From Actinomycetota bacterium (GTDB lineage: Bacteria > Actinomycetota > Acidimicrobiia > Acidimicrobiales > Ilumatobacteraceae), in contig VGCD01000010.1 of NCBI GenBank assembly GCA_016870215.1, positions 1-63,531 of the forward strand: a stretch of 63,531 bases of DNA, read 5' to 3'. The notes beneath the pieces are model-generated. The model worked only from the letters and a program-made list of their open reading frames with translations, had not been told where the DNA came from and searched no databases. Positions 17,685-25,872 of this stretch are shown here, piece by piece. Positions within the stretch are counted from its first letter, which is position 1. Every line of letters begins with the position of its first letter. The position numbers were made by a program, and so were the translations under genes.

Positions 17685-18665
17685 ATGTATGACGTGGTTG
17701 GTATCGGCAATGCCTTGGTGGATGTCATTTCGCAGGTCGATGACAATTTCATCTCGGATTTCGGCCTCACGAAGGGTTCCATGCAGTTGATCGACACCGA
17801 ACGTGCAATTGAGTTGTACGGCGCACTCGGATCGGGACTCGAAACGAGTGGAGGTTCAGCTGCCAACACCATCGCGGGCATCGCCAGTCTTGGTGGAAAG
17901 GTTGCCTACATCGGAAAGGTCGCAGATGACATTCTCGGTCAAGTGTTCTCTCGCGATCTGCAATCGCTCGGCGTGGACTTCAGGTCGAACCCCATGCCAA
18001 GTGATGAGCCCACAGGTCGATGCATCATTGCCGTGACTCCTGATGCAGAACGCACGATGAACACATTTCTCGGAATCAGTACATTGCTCAATTTTGATGA
18101 CGTTGATGCAGGCACTGTCGAGGCAGGAGCAGTGTTGTACATGGAGGGTTATCTCTTCGACCGTGATGAAGCAAAAGAGGCGTTCCGCTTGGCCGCCGCA
18201 CGTGCTCATTCGGCGGGACGCGTGGTCTCACTGACGCTCTCTGACGCATTCTGCGTCGACCGCCACCGTGGCGATTTCCGCAAGTTGATCGAGGATGAGA
18301 TTGACTTGCTCTTTGGTAACGAACTTGAACTTCTGTCGCTGTATGAAACTGACGACTTCGATGATGCAGTCGCACAATTGCGGCGTGATTGCCATGTTGC
18401 TGTCATCACGCGAAGTGAGAAGGGATCAGTCGTCGTCACACGCGACGAGGTGCACGCTGTTCCAGCTGAGACAGTCGATGCAGTGGTCGACACCACAGGT
18501 GCAGGTGACCTGTTCGCAGCCGGATTCCTGCGCGGCTTCACCCGTGGAATGGACATGGTGGATTGCGCCCGCATTGGGGCAATCGCGGCAGCAGAAGTGA
18601 TTGCGCACGTGGGCCCGCGGCCACTCGTGCCGTTGCAGTCACTGTTGCCAGCCGATTTGCGCTGA
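17685..18665 (+). CDS. PfkB-family carbohydrate/adenosine kinase
   Basis: 326 residues from the ATG at 17685; upstream in-frame starts would overlap the divergent pepN leader. Ribokinase-fold signatures are present: GIGNALVDVISQVDD at the N-terminus, TSGGSAANTIAGIASLGG (substrate and lid region) and VDTTGAGDLFAAGFLRG with the catalytic Asp near the C-terminus. Such proteins are usually annotated adenosine kinase or sugar kinase. queF follows after 21 nt on the same strand. Confidence 0.88.
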   Translation: MYDVVGIGNALVDVISQVDDNFISDFGLTKGSMQLIDTERAIELYGALGSGLETSGGSAANTIAGIASLGGKVAYIGKVADDILGQVFSRDLQSLGVDFRSNPMPSDEPTGRCIIAVTPDAERTMNTFLGISTLLNFDDVDAGTVEAGAVLYMEGYLFDRDEAKEAFRLAAARAHSAGRVVSLTLSDAFCVDRHRGDFRKLIEDEIDLLFGNELELLSLYETDDFDDAVAQLRRDCHVAVITRSEKGSVVVTRDEVHAVPAETVDAVVDTTGAGDLFAAGFLRGFTRGMDMVDCARIGAIAAAEVIAHVGPRPLVPLQSLLPADLR

Positions 18666-18686
18666 GTCGCCCTACGCTTGAGCGCC

Positions 18687-19058
18687 ATGGAACTCACAGT
18701 TCTTGGCAACACAGTCCGACATCCCATCGACCACGTCGAGGTGTTTCCGGCACCCCGTCACGTGACAACGGTTCGGTTCACCACCGATGAACTTGCGTCA
18801 ATGTGTCCGGTCACTCAGCAACCTGATGTGTCGAACCTTGTCATTGAGTACCTGCCAGATCAGCACTGCATCGAATCAAAGTCGCTGAAGCTATACCTCT
18901 GGGGTTTTCGCGATCGTGCGGTGTTTGCAGAGGCTTTGGCGGCCGAGATCGCTGAGGAAGTCATGCACACTGCCAAACCACACTTGGTGACGGTGAAGCT
19001 CACCCAACGTCCTCGTGGCGGTATCGAGGTGTATGCCGAGGCAACACTTCGCAAGTAA
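18687..19058 (+). CDS. queF: 7-cyano-7-deazaguanine (preQ0) reductase QueF
   Basis: 123 residues from the ATG at 18687 (an in-frame TTG lies at 18678). The short unimodal QueF form reduces preQ0 to preQ1 with NADPH for queuosine tRNA modification. The catalytic Cys40 lies in SMCPVTQQPD with the partner Asp47. The QueF fingerprint ESKSLKLYLWGFRD follows, then TQRPRGGIEVY. No queC, queD, queE or tgt is in the window. A clear hairpin terminator follows. Confidence 0.93.
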   Translation: MELTVLGNTVRHPIDHVEVFPAPRHVTTVRFTTDELASMCPVTQQPDVSNLVIEYLPDQHCIESKSLKLYLWGFRDRAVFAEALAAEIAEEVMHTAKPHLVTVKLTQRPRGGIEVYAEATLRK

Positions 19059-19061
19059 CTG

Positions 19062-19085
19062 AAAGTTCGCAGTAACGCGAACTTT
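19062..19085. terminator. Bidirectional intrinsic terminator between queF and an enoyl-CoA hydratase gene
   Basis: AAAGTTCGC, loop AGTAAC, then GCGAACTTT: a perfect 9-bp stem flanked by A-rich and T-rich ends on the two strands, exactly filling the gap between two convergent stop codons. Confidence 0.8.
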
Positions 19086-19089
19086 TCAA

Positions 19090-19872
19090 TTACTGGTTGC
19101 GTCCTCGTTCAATGATTCGTGCCCGTCGCTCAGCGACGACAGATGGATCGAAATTTGTCTGACGCCATGCCCGTGCATCACGAGCCTCGATGTCCCATGC
19201 CTCAACATCGGCGTTGATGTCTGCATAGGTGTGACGCAAACTGCGCACTGCAGCTTGATCGTTGCCGATGATGTCTCGCGCAATCGATCGAGTGCGAGGA
19301 AGTAGTTCTTCGTGAGGAACGACGTGGTTCACGAGGCCCCATTGCAGCGCTTCGAATGCATCCATGAAGTTTCCGGTGAAACTCATTTCGCGGGCTCGAC
19401 GAATTCCAACTGCTTGAGGAAGAAGGACCGACATTCCCCATCCGGGCATCACTCCGACACGTGCGTGGGTGTCACCGAACTTCGCTCGTTCAGACGCAAT
19501 GACGAAATCAGCGTTCAACACCAATTCGAGGCCACCTGTCACTGCGGCACCGTTCACGGCGGCAATCAATGGTTTGTCCATCTTTGGGAATGGCCCACGT
19601 GCACCTGTGGGATTTGGGCTTCCGTCCGCACCAGTGCCGTCAAGATTGCGTCCGCTGTCGCCCAACTCGCGTAAGTCGAGACCGGCACAGAAAGCCGGAT
19701 CAACGCCTGTCAGAACCACAACGTCCACATCTTTTGAGTTCTCTGCATCCAGCAACAACTGCGGGAGAAGTCGAAGTATCGCGCTGTCGAGTGCATTGCG
19801 AGACTCAGGGCGGTTCAGGGTGACTGTTGCGATGCGCTCTGAGACGTCGTAGAGGACTGGTTGGCTACTCAC
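19090..19872 (-). CDS. Enoyl-CoA hydratase/isomerase family protein
   Basis: 260 residues from the GTG at 19870-19872; the frame is open upstream, but family-like sequence begins at QPVLYDVSERIATVTLNRPE. Crotonase motifs: NRPESRNALDSA, the oxyanion loop VDPAFCAGLDLRELG, and AVNGAAVTGGLELVLNADFV. The C-terminal Trp/Arg-rich helix is complete. It is divergent from another family member 46 nt away. The acyl-CoA substrate is unknown. Confidence 0.88.
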   Translation of the reverse strand: MSSQPVLYDVSERIATVTLNRPESRNALDSAILRLLPQLLLDAENSKDVDVVVLTGVDPAFCAGLDLRELGDSGRNLDGTGADGSPNPTGARGPFPKMDKPLIAAVNGAAVTGGLELVLNADFVIASERAKFGDTHARVGVMPGWGMSVLLPQAVGIRRAREMSFTGNFMDAFEALQWGLVNHVVPHEELLPRTRSIARDIIGNDQAAVRSLRHTYADINADVEAWDIEARDARAWRQTNFDPSVVAERRARIIERGRNQ

Positions 19873-19918
19873 AGTGCAACGGTAGGTGAAATCAATGATG
19901 CTGTGCGAGACTGATGAC

Positions 19919-20671
19919 ATGTCCCCAGTGACACTTTCCATCGACTCTGGCGTGGCAGTTCTCACTCTCAACAGGCCAGAGGAGCGCAACACCTTGACCG
20001 CCGACATGGTGGCGGGGATCGTGGCAGCAATGGACAAAGTCGAAGCTGACAGAACGGTCGGCGCCATCGTCGTCACCGGTGCCTCACCAGCCTTCTGTGC
20101 CGGAGCCAACTTGGGCAACCTGGCGGAGGCCACCGCCGACAGCCTTGGCGCGATCTATGAGGGTTTCTTGCGTATCGCGCGTAGCCCTCTGCCGACGATT
20201 GCCGCAGTGAACGGTGCAGCAGTGGGCGCGGGCATGAACATGGCACTCGCTTGCGATGTGCGTCTTGCGGGCGAGCGAGCGAAGTTCGACACTCGATTCC
20301 TGCAGATTGGTATTCACCCCGGTGGTGGACACACGTGGATGATGCGTCGCATCCTCGGCCCTCAGGCGACATTTGCCACTGTCATATTTGGTGATGTGGT
20401 GGATGGTCGCGAGGCCGAGAGAATCGGTCTTGTGTGGAAGTGTGTCGCAGACGATCAGTTGATGGATGAGGCCATGAAACTTGCATCGCGTGCAGCGGAA
20501 GCACCACGCGAGTTGTTGGAATCAGTGAAAAAGACCATCAAGGACATGGCCGATGTTCGCACGCATCCCGATGCGGTGAAGCGCGAACTTGACCCACAAG
20601 TGTGGAGTACTCGCCAACCCTGGTTCGCTGAACGAATCGCCGCACTTCAGAAGAAGATCACCAAGAAGTAG
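19919..20671 (+). CDS. Enoyl-CoA hydratase/isomerase family protein
   Basis: 250 residues from the ATG at 19919. Crotonase signatures: NRPEERNTLTADM, SPAFCAGANLGNLA, and AVNGAAVGAGMNMALACDVRLA. The acidic residue often used for hydratase chemistry in the second motif is replaced by a GGHTWMM-type loop, so a hydratase activity should not be assumed. It is head to head with the hydratase gene at 19.1-19.9 kb. The subtilisin gene begins 4 nt after its stop. Confidence 0.88.
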   Translation: MSPVTLSIDSGVAVLTLNRPEERNTLTADMVAGIVAAMDKVEADRTVGAIVVTGASPAFCAGANLGNLAEATADSLGAIYEGFLRIARSPLPTIAAVNGAAVGAGMNMALACDVRLAGERAKFDTRFLQIGIHPGGGHTWMMRRILGPQATFATVIFGDVVDGREAERIGLVWKCVADDQLMDEAMKLASRAAEAPRELLESVKKTIKDMADVRTHPDAVKRELDPQVWSTRQPWFAERIAALQKKITKK

Positions 20672-20675
20672 TTCA

Positions 20676-22157
20676 GTGCGACGTCTGCGAACTATGTGTG
20701 TGGCACTCGTGCCACTCGTTGTGCTTTCTGTGACCGCAACACAGGCGAGCGCGGACGTGAAGCCGATTCTTCCGTGGAATCTTGATCGAATCGATCAGCG
20801 AGCGTTGCCGCTTGATAGGTCGTATACGTCTCCGGCGCTGACGGGTGCGGGAGTCGACATTTACATTCTCGACACCGACGTTCGCGCAACTCACGAGCAG
20901 TTCGGCGGACGAGCAGTGAACTTGGCAGATTTCTCAGTGGGCGAGAAGGGTGAGAACACTGGTCCGACGTGTGACGGTCACGGCACTCACGTGTCGTCGA
21001 TTGCAGTGGGCGACACCGTCGGTGTCGCTCGTGGCTCGCGATTGTTGTCAGTGCAGGTGCTCGACTGTGATGGAAACGGTGAAGTGCCAAATGTGGTGAA
21101 GGGCATTGAACGTGTGATCGACCATCACACGTCTGGTCGATTGGCGGTGGCCAATTTGAGCCTCGGAGTGGACATCGGCGACGACGGTGATGCCATCAAT
21201 GCAGCGATTCGTCGCCTCATTGCAGACGGTGTCATCGTCATTGTCGCGGCCGGGAACGGCAATAGCGCAGGGCGTCCTGTCGATGCCTGCATGATCGCCC
21301 CAGCAAACGAACCACAGGCAATCACGGTTGCTGCGGTCGATTGGAACGACAAGCAGTCGTCGTATTCGAACTTCGGTTCTTGTATTGACATTTATGCCCC
21401 AGGTGGCGATTTCAACGCATGGGTCGATGCGGCCTGGAATGCAAACGATGCGGACTACTACGGCGATGCCGGCACATCGATGGCATCGCCTCACGTTGCA
21501 GGACTTGCCGCATTACTCGCTCAACAGCAACCAGGACTGTGCCCACAGAGTGTCGAGCGAGCAATTCTCGCGCGCGCGACACCCGATGTGTTGGTGGGCC
21601 TTGGGGCTGGTTCACCGAATCGTCTGTTGTACCTCGACACGTCGCCCATCACCGAGATCACTACTCCTGGTACTCCCACCAACATTGTTGCGGTGGCAGA
21701 CAACAACGCTCTGACAATCAGCTGGGACCATCCGTGCGATGGGGGCACTCAAATAGAAAAGTCGATTGTCTCGGTGTATTCAGGTACTCGCTTGGTGAAG
21801 AAGGTGTCAGTTGCTGGCGCACGACAGGTTGTGCGCGTCGGTGGGCTGCGAAACGGGACGACATACTCGGCCACCGTGCGCACACAATCGTTGGCCGGGC
21901 GCGGAGGTGTGTCGTCAAAGTCTGCACGGGTTGCATCGCGTCGCCTGACGGTCGGTTCATCTGTCCCAGTTGCACAACTCATGTCCAAACCGCAGGCCGG
22001 CTCGGCACGGTGGGTCGTGGCCCCCCGGAGCACTTCCATCTGCGCAATCAAGTCAGGTCCGCCACGCCTTGTCGCGCTGAAGCGGGGGAAATGCGTTGTG
22101 AACGTGACCACGAGTCACGCGGAGACCTCTCGAACATATGTGTTGACGATCGGCTAA
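20676..22157 (+). CDS. Secreted subtilisin-like serine protease (S8) with a fibronectin-III-like tail
   Basis: 493 residues from the GTG at 20676. Signal peptide: RRLR, a hydrophobic core, and a likely cut after ASA at residues 24-26. The S8 catalytic triad is complete: Asp66 (ILDTDVRATH), His102 (DGHGTHVSS) and Ser268 (GTSMASPHVAG). The oxyanion Asn region VAAGNGNSAG is present. There is no long inhibitory propeptide. Residues about 330-425 form a fibronectin-III-like domain (TPTNIVAVADNNALTISWDH). Expected to be extracellular; target proteins are unknown. Confidence 0.93.
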   Translation: MRRLRTMCVALVPLVVLSVTATQASADVKPILPWNLDRIDQRALPLDRSYTSPALTGAGVDIYILDTDVRATHEQFGGRAVNLADFSVGEKGENTGPTCDGHGTHVSSIAVGDTVGVARGSRLLSVQVLDCDGNGEVPNVVKGIERVIDHHTSGRLAVANLSLGVDIGDDGDAINAAIRRLIADGVIVIVAAGNGNSAGRPVDACMIAPANEPQAITVAAVDWNDKQSSYSNFGSCIDIYAPGGDFNAWVDAAWNANDADYYGDAGTSMASPHVAGLAALLAQQQPGLCPQSVERAILARATPDVLVGLGAGSPNRLLYLDTSPITEITTPGTPTNIVAVADNNALTISWDHPCDGGTQIEKSIVSVYSGTRLVKKVSVAGARQVVRVGGLRNGTTYSATVRTQSLAGRGGVSSKSARVASRRLTVGSSVPVAQLMSKPQAGSARWVVAPRSTSICAIKSGPPRLVALKRGKCVVNVTTSHAETSRTYVLTIG

Positions 22158-22162
22158 TCGCG

Positions 22163-22171
22163 TTATCCACA
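22163..22171 (+). promoter_or_regulatory. DnaA-box match (TTATCCACA)
   Basis: An exact 9-mer in the 85-bp gap between the subtilisin stop and the small basic protein start, 6 nt after the stop. Confidence 0.45.
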
Positions 22172-22212
22172 ACCTCTCATACGGTGTACGGTTTGCTCAG
22201 GGACTCACGAGA

Positions 22213-22228
22213 GGGGCCCAGCGGCCCC
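22213..22228 (+). promoter_or_regulatory. GC-rich leader hairpin before the small basic protein gene
   Basis: GGGGCC, loop CAGC, then GGCCCC: a perfect 6-bp, all-GC stem ending a few nt before the GGGAG ribosome site of the gene at 22243. It could be the subtilisin terminator or a translation-controlling leader. It lacks a T-tract. Confidence 0.4.
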
Positions 22229-22242
22229 AGAAGGGAGTTGCG

Positions 22243-22548
22243 ATGAGTAAGCGACATCGCAATGAGGAGGTTGCTCCGATTCCGCGCGCCGATGTGCGTG
22301 CACACGCACACAACGAGCGGCATCGCATTCACAGCGAGTTACACCACGTCGTCGAAGCAGTCGAACATGGCATTCAGCCAGACGACATCGATGAGCCAGG
22401 GCCGAATTGGAAATCGGTGCACCATCATGGTCAGAAGCGTGAAGAAAATCTGAGCGCACCGAAGCGATTTCGTCATTGGAAAACCAAGGACTGGAAGCGT
22501 CGGACCAACAACAGGAAGGCGCGTAACCGCGCGTATCGGCCGGCGTAA
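22243..22548 (+). CDS. Small highly basic protein of unknown function
   Basis: 101 residues with a good ribosome site (AAGGGAGTTGCG then ATG). Rich in His, Arg and Lys: an N-terminal stretch with several His, a middle acidic patch (QPDDIDEPGPNWKSV) and a C-terminal run of Arg/Lys/Trp (RHWKTKDWKRR). No signal peptide or membrane helix. It looks like a nucleic-acid-associated protein by composition only. I do not recognise a named family. Confidence 0.7.
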   Translation: MSKRHRNEEVAPIPRADVRAHAHNERHRIHSELHHVVEAVEHGIQPDDIDEPGPNWKSVHHHGQKREENLSAPKRFRHWKTKDWKRRTNNRKARNRAYRPA

Positions 22549-22563
22549 TTCGCCACGTATCGA

Positions 22564-23199
22564 TTAGTGCGCTGCACCTAGCCACGTAGTGGTGAGGTCG
22601 GCTGCTCGTGCGTGCCATTCCTCAACCGTTATTGCGTAGCGAACGTGGTCTTCCCAGACTCCGTTGATTTCAAGAAATCGAAGAGCCACGCCTTCATTGC
22701 GTAATCCGATCTTGTCGACGACGCGATGGCTGTTGCGGTTATGCGGAATGATGCATACCTCGATGCGGTGCAAGTGAAGTTCATCGAATGCATAACGCAT
22801 AAGAGAGACCACAGCCTCTGACATGTAGGCGTGCCCGGCATGGGCTTGATCTACCCAATAGCCAATGGTGCCCGCTTGAAGTGACCCGCGCACGACGTTG
22901 TTCAGGTTGATCTCACCGATGAATTTGCCATCAAGAAAGATGCCGAACGCATACTGGGTTCCAGATTGGCGCTCGCGCTCGCGCAGTGAGCACCGGGCCA
23001 CGAACACATCGCGGTCTCGTTCGGGGTCTGGGTGAAAGGGCTGCCGAAGGGGCTCCCACTTGGTGAGCCATTCGACATTTCGGAGGCGCACTGAACTCCA
23101 TTGGTCAAAATCCTGAGCAACAAGCGGCCTCAACATGAGTCGACGCGAATACAAACGCAAACCAGTTCGTGATGTGCGTGCGGGATGTTCAAGAGTCAT
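22564..23199 (-). CDS. GNAT N-acetyltransferase, RimJ/RimL-like
   Basis: 211 residues. The pattern of RimJ-type ribosomal-protein or small-molecule acetyltransferases is clear: LMLRPLVAQDFDQWSSVR near the N-terminus, FIGEINLNNV, TIGYWVDQAHAGHAYMSEAV (acetyl-CoA binding strand-helix) and HRIEVCIIPHNRNSHRVVDKIGL at the end. Its ATG overlaps the ppx stop by 4 nt. In Corynebacteria a rimJ gene sits beside moeA-glpR; here it is 10 kb away. The acceptor is unknown. Confidence 0.88.
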   Translation of the reverse strand: MTLEHPARTSRTGLRLYSRRLMLRPLVAQDFDQWSSVRLRNVEWLTKWEPLRQPFHPDPERDRDVFVARCSLRERERQSGTQYAFGIFLDGKFIGEINLNNVVRGSLQAGTIGYWVDQAHAGHAYMSEAVVSLMRYAFDELHLHRIEVCIIPHNRNSHRVVDKIGLRNEGVALRFLEINGVWEDHVRYAITVEEWHARAADLTTTWLGAAH

Positions 23200-24152
23200 T
23201 GTTGCTCCAGCATCTCTGCGGCTGCACCATCAAGAAGATTGCGTGTCGACACGACGAGTGAATCTAGGCGCAACCGACGCATGATGCCGACAAGTACGCA
23301 ACACCCACCGACAATGATGTCGGCTCGGTCGCGAGGTAGCCCGGGGTTGAACAGACGGTCTGCAAGTCGCTCAGTTGCCAACGTGCGGAACACGTCCTCG
23401 GCAGCATCTTTTGAAAGCACAAATCCATGAAGTGCAGCATCTTCAAAAGAGGTCAGCCCAATTTCGACGGCAGCCACCGTGACAATCGTGCCGGCAACCC
23501 CGACGACGAGTGGATCAGAAATGAGGGCGGGATGTGCACGGGCCAGTTCCTCGAGGTCGTCTTCGACAGCACCGATGGCGTTGGTGAGTTCCTCTGGACG
23601 GGGTGGGTCATGGGCAAGTTCGGTTTCAGTAGTGACGACGGCACCGTATGGAAGACTGAACGTGACCTCGGGTTCGCGTACGCCAATGGTGAATTCAGTG
23701 CTGCCTCCACCGATGTCGACCACAACAATCGGACGTTCGGCACCATGAGTGCTGTTGAATGAGAGTCCGGTGAGGGCTCCGCGAAACGACAACTTTGCTT
23801 CAGTGTGTTCATCCACGACGTCAAGATCAACGTTTGTCACTTCACGAACCATGGCCGCAAACTGATCGATGTTTGTGGCACGACGACAGGCTGAAGTACC
23901 GATGATGCGCACTTGGCTCACATCGGCTTCCGCGATGTCTTTCGTGTACTCCTGCAGCACATCGATTGCTCGAGCTTGTGCCTCAGATGCCAAGAGGCGA
24001 GTGCGAGCAACACCTTCTCCAAGACGTGGTGTCGCAAAACGACGCAGAATGTCACCTTGACGATCGCGCACCAACATGTTGACCGAGTTCGTGCCGACAT
24101 CGATGACCGCCACGCGCCGCTCTGCAGTACTTGCGGAAGCACCGGAAGTCAC
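23196..24152 (-). CDS. ppx: Exopolyphosphatase / GppA-family phosphatase
   Basis: 318 residues from the GTG at 24150-24152, overlapping the DUF501 stop as GTGA. ASKHA-fold motifs: VAVIDVGTNSVNMLV (phosphate 1), IVVVDIGGGSTEFTIG (phosphate 2) and VGVAGTIVTVAAVEIGL. It hydrolyses polyphosphate or pppGpp. This is the shorter two-domain form usual in Actinobacteria. DUF501 followed by ppx is the order next to ftsB and eno in Mycobacterium; here that block is interrupted by about 11 kb. Confidence 0.93.
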   Translation of the reverse strand: MTSGASASTAERRVAVIDVGTNSVNMLVRDRQGDILRRFATPRLGEGVARTRLLASEAQARAIDVLQEYTKDIAEADVSQVRIIGTSACRRATNIDQFAAMVREVTNVDLDVVDEHTEAKLSFRGALTGLSFNSTHGAERPIVVVDIGGGSTEFTIGVREPEVTFSLPYGAVVTTETELAHDPPRPEELTNAIGAVEDDLEELARAHPALISDPLVVGVAGTIVTVAAVEIGLTSFEDAALHGFVLSKDAAEDVFRTLATERLADRLFNPGLPRDRADIIVGGCCVLVGIMRRLRLDSLVVSTRNLLDGAAAEMLEQQ

Positions 24153-24649
24153 GACGTGACTCTCTCTGCCAATGTGGCACCACGTAATCGACACTGCTCG
24201 TCCACCCACGCGCCGACGGGATCATCGCCACCTGCGAGCCACCAGGCAAAGTGAGCATGCAAACATTTCACGCCGCGCCGAGTTCCACCCACACCACCGC
24301 TTGGCCGTGGGCCGGTGTGTTGTTCAGGGATGTCGATGTCGCGGATGCGCTCATACTCGCGGTGCACACGGTCGATGTCGTCAAGACCGAAGAGCTCCTC
24401 AACAAGATCAACACCTCCGTCTGCTTCTACGGCTCCGACCTCTCTGATTTCATCAGGTCCGATGAGCCAATACAGCGTGGGCATCGGCGTTCCGTCGTCG
24501 AGCAGCGGGGCATTGCGCAACACGACAGGATCACCATTTCGTGAGCGCACGACGATGCGATAGGCACCTTGTGGTCGACGACCAAGTAGGCGCTCGACAG
24601 TGATGCGTTCGTCAGGCGTCGGCACGGTTCCCAAGGCCGGACGCGACAT
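24149..24649 (-). CDS. DUF501 domain-containing protein
   Basis: 166 residues. The DUF501 family pattern is visible: LGRRPQGAYRIVVRSRNGDPVVLRNAPLL cut across two strands, PTLYWLIGPDEIREV, and the late GVKCLHAHFAWWLAGGDDPVGAWV with one Cys and two His. The family is actinobacterial and almost always next to ppx and ftsB; its function is unknown. Seven nt separate it from the upstream coxG. Confidence 0.88.
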   Translation of the reverse strand: MSRPALGTVPTPDERITVERLLGRRPQGAYRIVVRSRNGDPVVLRNAPLLDDGTPMPTLYWLIGPDEIREVGAVEADGGVDLVEELFGLDDIDRVHREYERIRDIDIPEQHTGPRPSGGVGGTRRGVKCLHAHFAWWLAGGDDPVGAWVDEQCRLRGATLAERVTS

Positions 24650-24655
24650 TGTCGC

Positions 24656-25300
24656 CTATCGAGCAATCAGCCAGATGACGACAGCAGCGATGACAACGAC
24701 GACTGGCAGAGCTCGCTTCAGAATTGGAGCACCAGCAGCGTCGAGCAAGTCAATTGGCTTTGCTTCCGGGCCGTCGATCTTGCGCACACCATCACTTGAA
24801 ACCGGCGCAGCAGCAGGCGCCACTGTTTCTGTGGCGGCAGTCGTACTTGCTGGTTGCGCAGCAATCAGTTCATTTAGGTTGACAACAAATTGCGCGAGGA
24901 TCTTCTCGGAGATGTCTGCCATCGCGCCACGTCCGAATTGTGCAACCTTGCCGGTGATCGACAAGTCAGTGTGCACTTTGCACTCGGTGTTCGTTGGCGA
25001 CAATGCAGACAGTTGCGCCGTGATGACCGCAGAAGCATTTCCCTTGCCGCCGGTGTCGCGACCTTCGCCCTTCAACACCGCCTTGTGTGCGGTGTCGTCG
25101 CGTTCAACGAAACTTGCCTGACCCTTGAACTGCGCCTGAATGGGTCCGACTTTTACCTTCACGACACCGCGATAGGTGTCGCCTTCGACTTCTTGTAACT
25201 CGGCACCAGGTAGGCACGGCGCAATTCGTTCGACATCGGTGAGGATTTTCCATGCCTCTTCAACAGGTACGGGTACTTCGAATTGATGATTCAGGTCCAT
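24656..25300 (-). CDS. coxG: CoxG-like SRPBCC protein with a C-terminal membrane anchor
   Basis: 214 residues. Residues 1-145 form the CoxG lipid-binding SRPBCC domain (FEVPVPVEEAWKILTDVERI, CLPGAEL, FGRGAMADISEKILAQF). A proline/alanine linker and one C-terminal helix (about 193-211) follow. CoxG is thought to recruit CO-dehydrogenase-type hydroxylases to the membrane, passing electrons to menaquinone. The gene overlaps mocA by 10 nt and fits the accessory set of the Cox-type hydroxylase nearby. Confidence 0.9.
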   Translation of the reverse strand: MDLNHQFEVPVPVEEAWKILTDVERIAPCLPGAELQEVEGDTYRGVVKVKVGPIQAQFKGQASFVERDDTAHKAVLKGEGRDTGGKGNASAVITAQLSALSPTNTECKVHTDLSITGKVAQFGRGAMADISEKILAQFVVNLNELIAAQPASTTAATETVAPAAAPVSSDGVRKIDGPEAKPIDLLDAAGAPILKRALPVVVVIAAVVIWLIAR

Positions 25301-25872
25301 TGGGAGAGATCCTCCATGGTGTCGATGTCTGCGGGGGAGCCTTCGCAGGCTATCCGTCGCACCAATTCAGGGTGAAGGCGCACGAGACTTCTCAGGCCTT
25401 CGTCGGGATCGCCGGCTAGTTCCTCGAAGGTATGCCACAACTCTCGCGCGAATCGCACAGGTGGAGACGGCTGGCCGTCGAACGCAGCCATCGCAAGTGG
25501 TGCATCTGATAACCCGACGCGACGCCAGGCGTCACTTCCAATGAATGGCTGATCGGCAAGTCCGATGACGACGGCATCGACACCGCGGCGTTCGCCTTCG
25601 GCAAGTGCAGCGAGCACTGAAGATCGTTGACCACTTTGCCATTGCTCGTTGTGGACGACTTCGACACCTGGTGGCACATCGGTGATGTCGACAGCACCAG
25701 TGATGACAACGACGGGTCCAATGTCGGCTGTGACGGCCGCTGAGAGAGCGTGGTGAACAATCTGTGCGCCACGGAGACTGGCGAGAAGTTTGTGTCTATT
25801 TCCAACGAATCGGCGTCCTTCTCCGGCCGCGAGCACAGCAATCAGGAGATGGGGTCTCGGGGTCGAAGCCAT
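25291..25872 (-). CDS. mocA: Molybdenum cofactor cytidylyltransferase (MocA-like)
   Basis: 193 residues from the ATG at 25870-25872. The MobA/MocA nucleotidyltransferase motif AVLAAGEGRRFVGNRHKLL is at residues about 12-30; the VVIGLADQPFI metal-site strand is present. MocA adds CMP to molybdopterin, giving the dinucleotide cofactor used by xanthine-oxidase-family enzymes such as CoxL. It forms a two-gene unit with coxG. Its start codon overlaps the divergent NlpC/P60 gene start. Confidence 0.85.
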   Translation of the reverse strand: MASTPRPHLLIAVLAAGEGRRFVGNRHKLLASLRGAQIVHHALSAAVTADIGPVVVITGAVDITDVPPGVEVVHNEQWQSGQRSSVLAALAEGERRGVDAVVIGLADQPFIGSDAWRRVGLSDAPLAMAAFDGQPSPPVRFARELWHTFEELAGDPDEGLRSLVRLHPELVRRIACEGSPADIDTMEDLSQWT

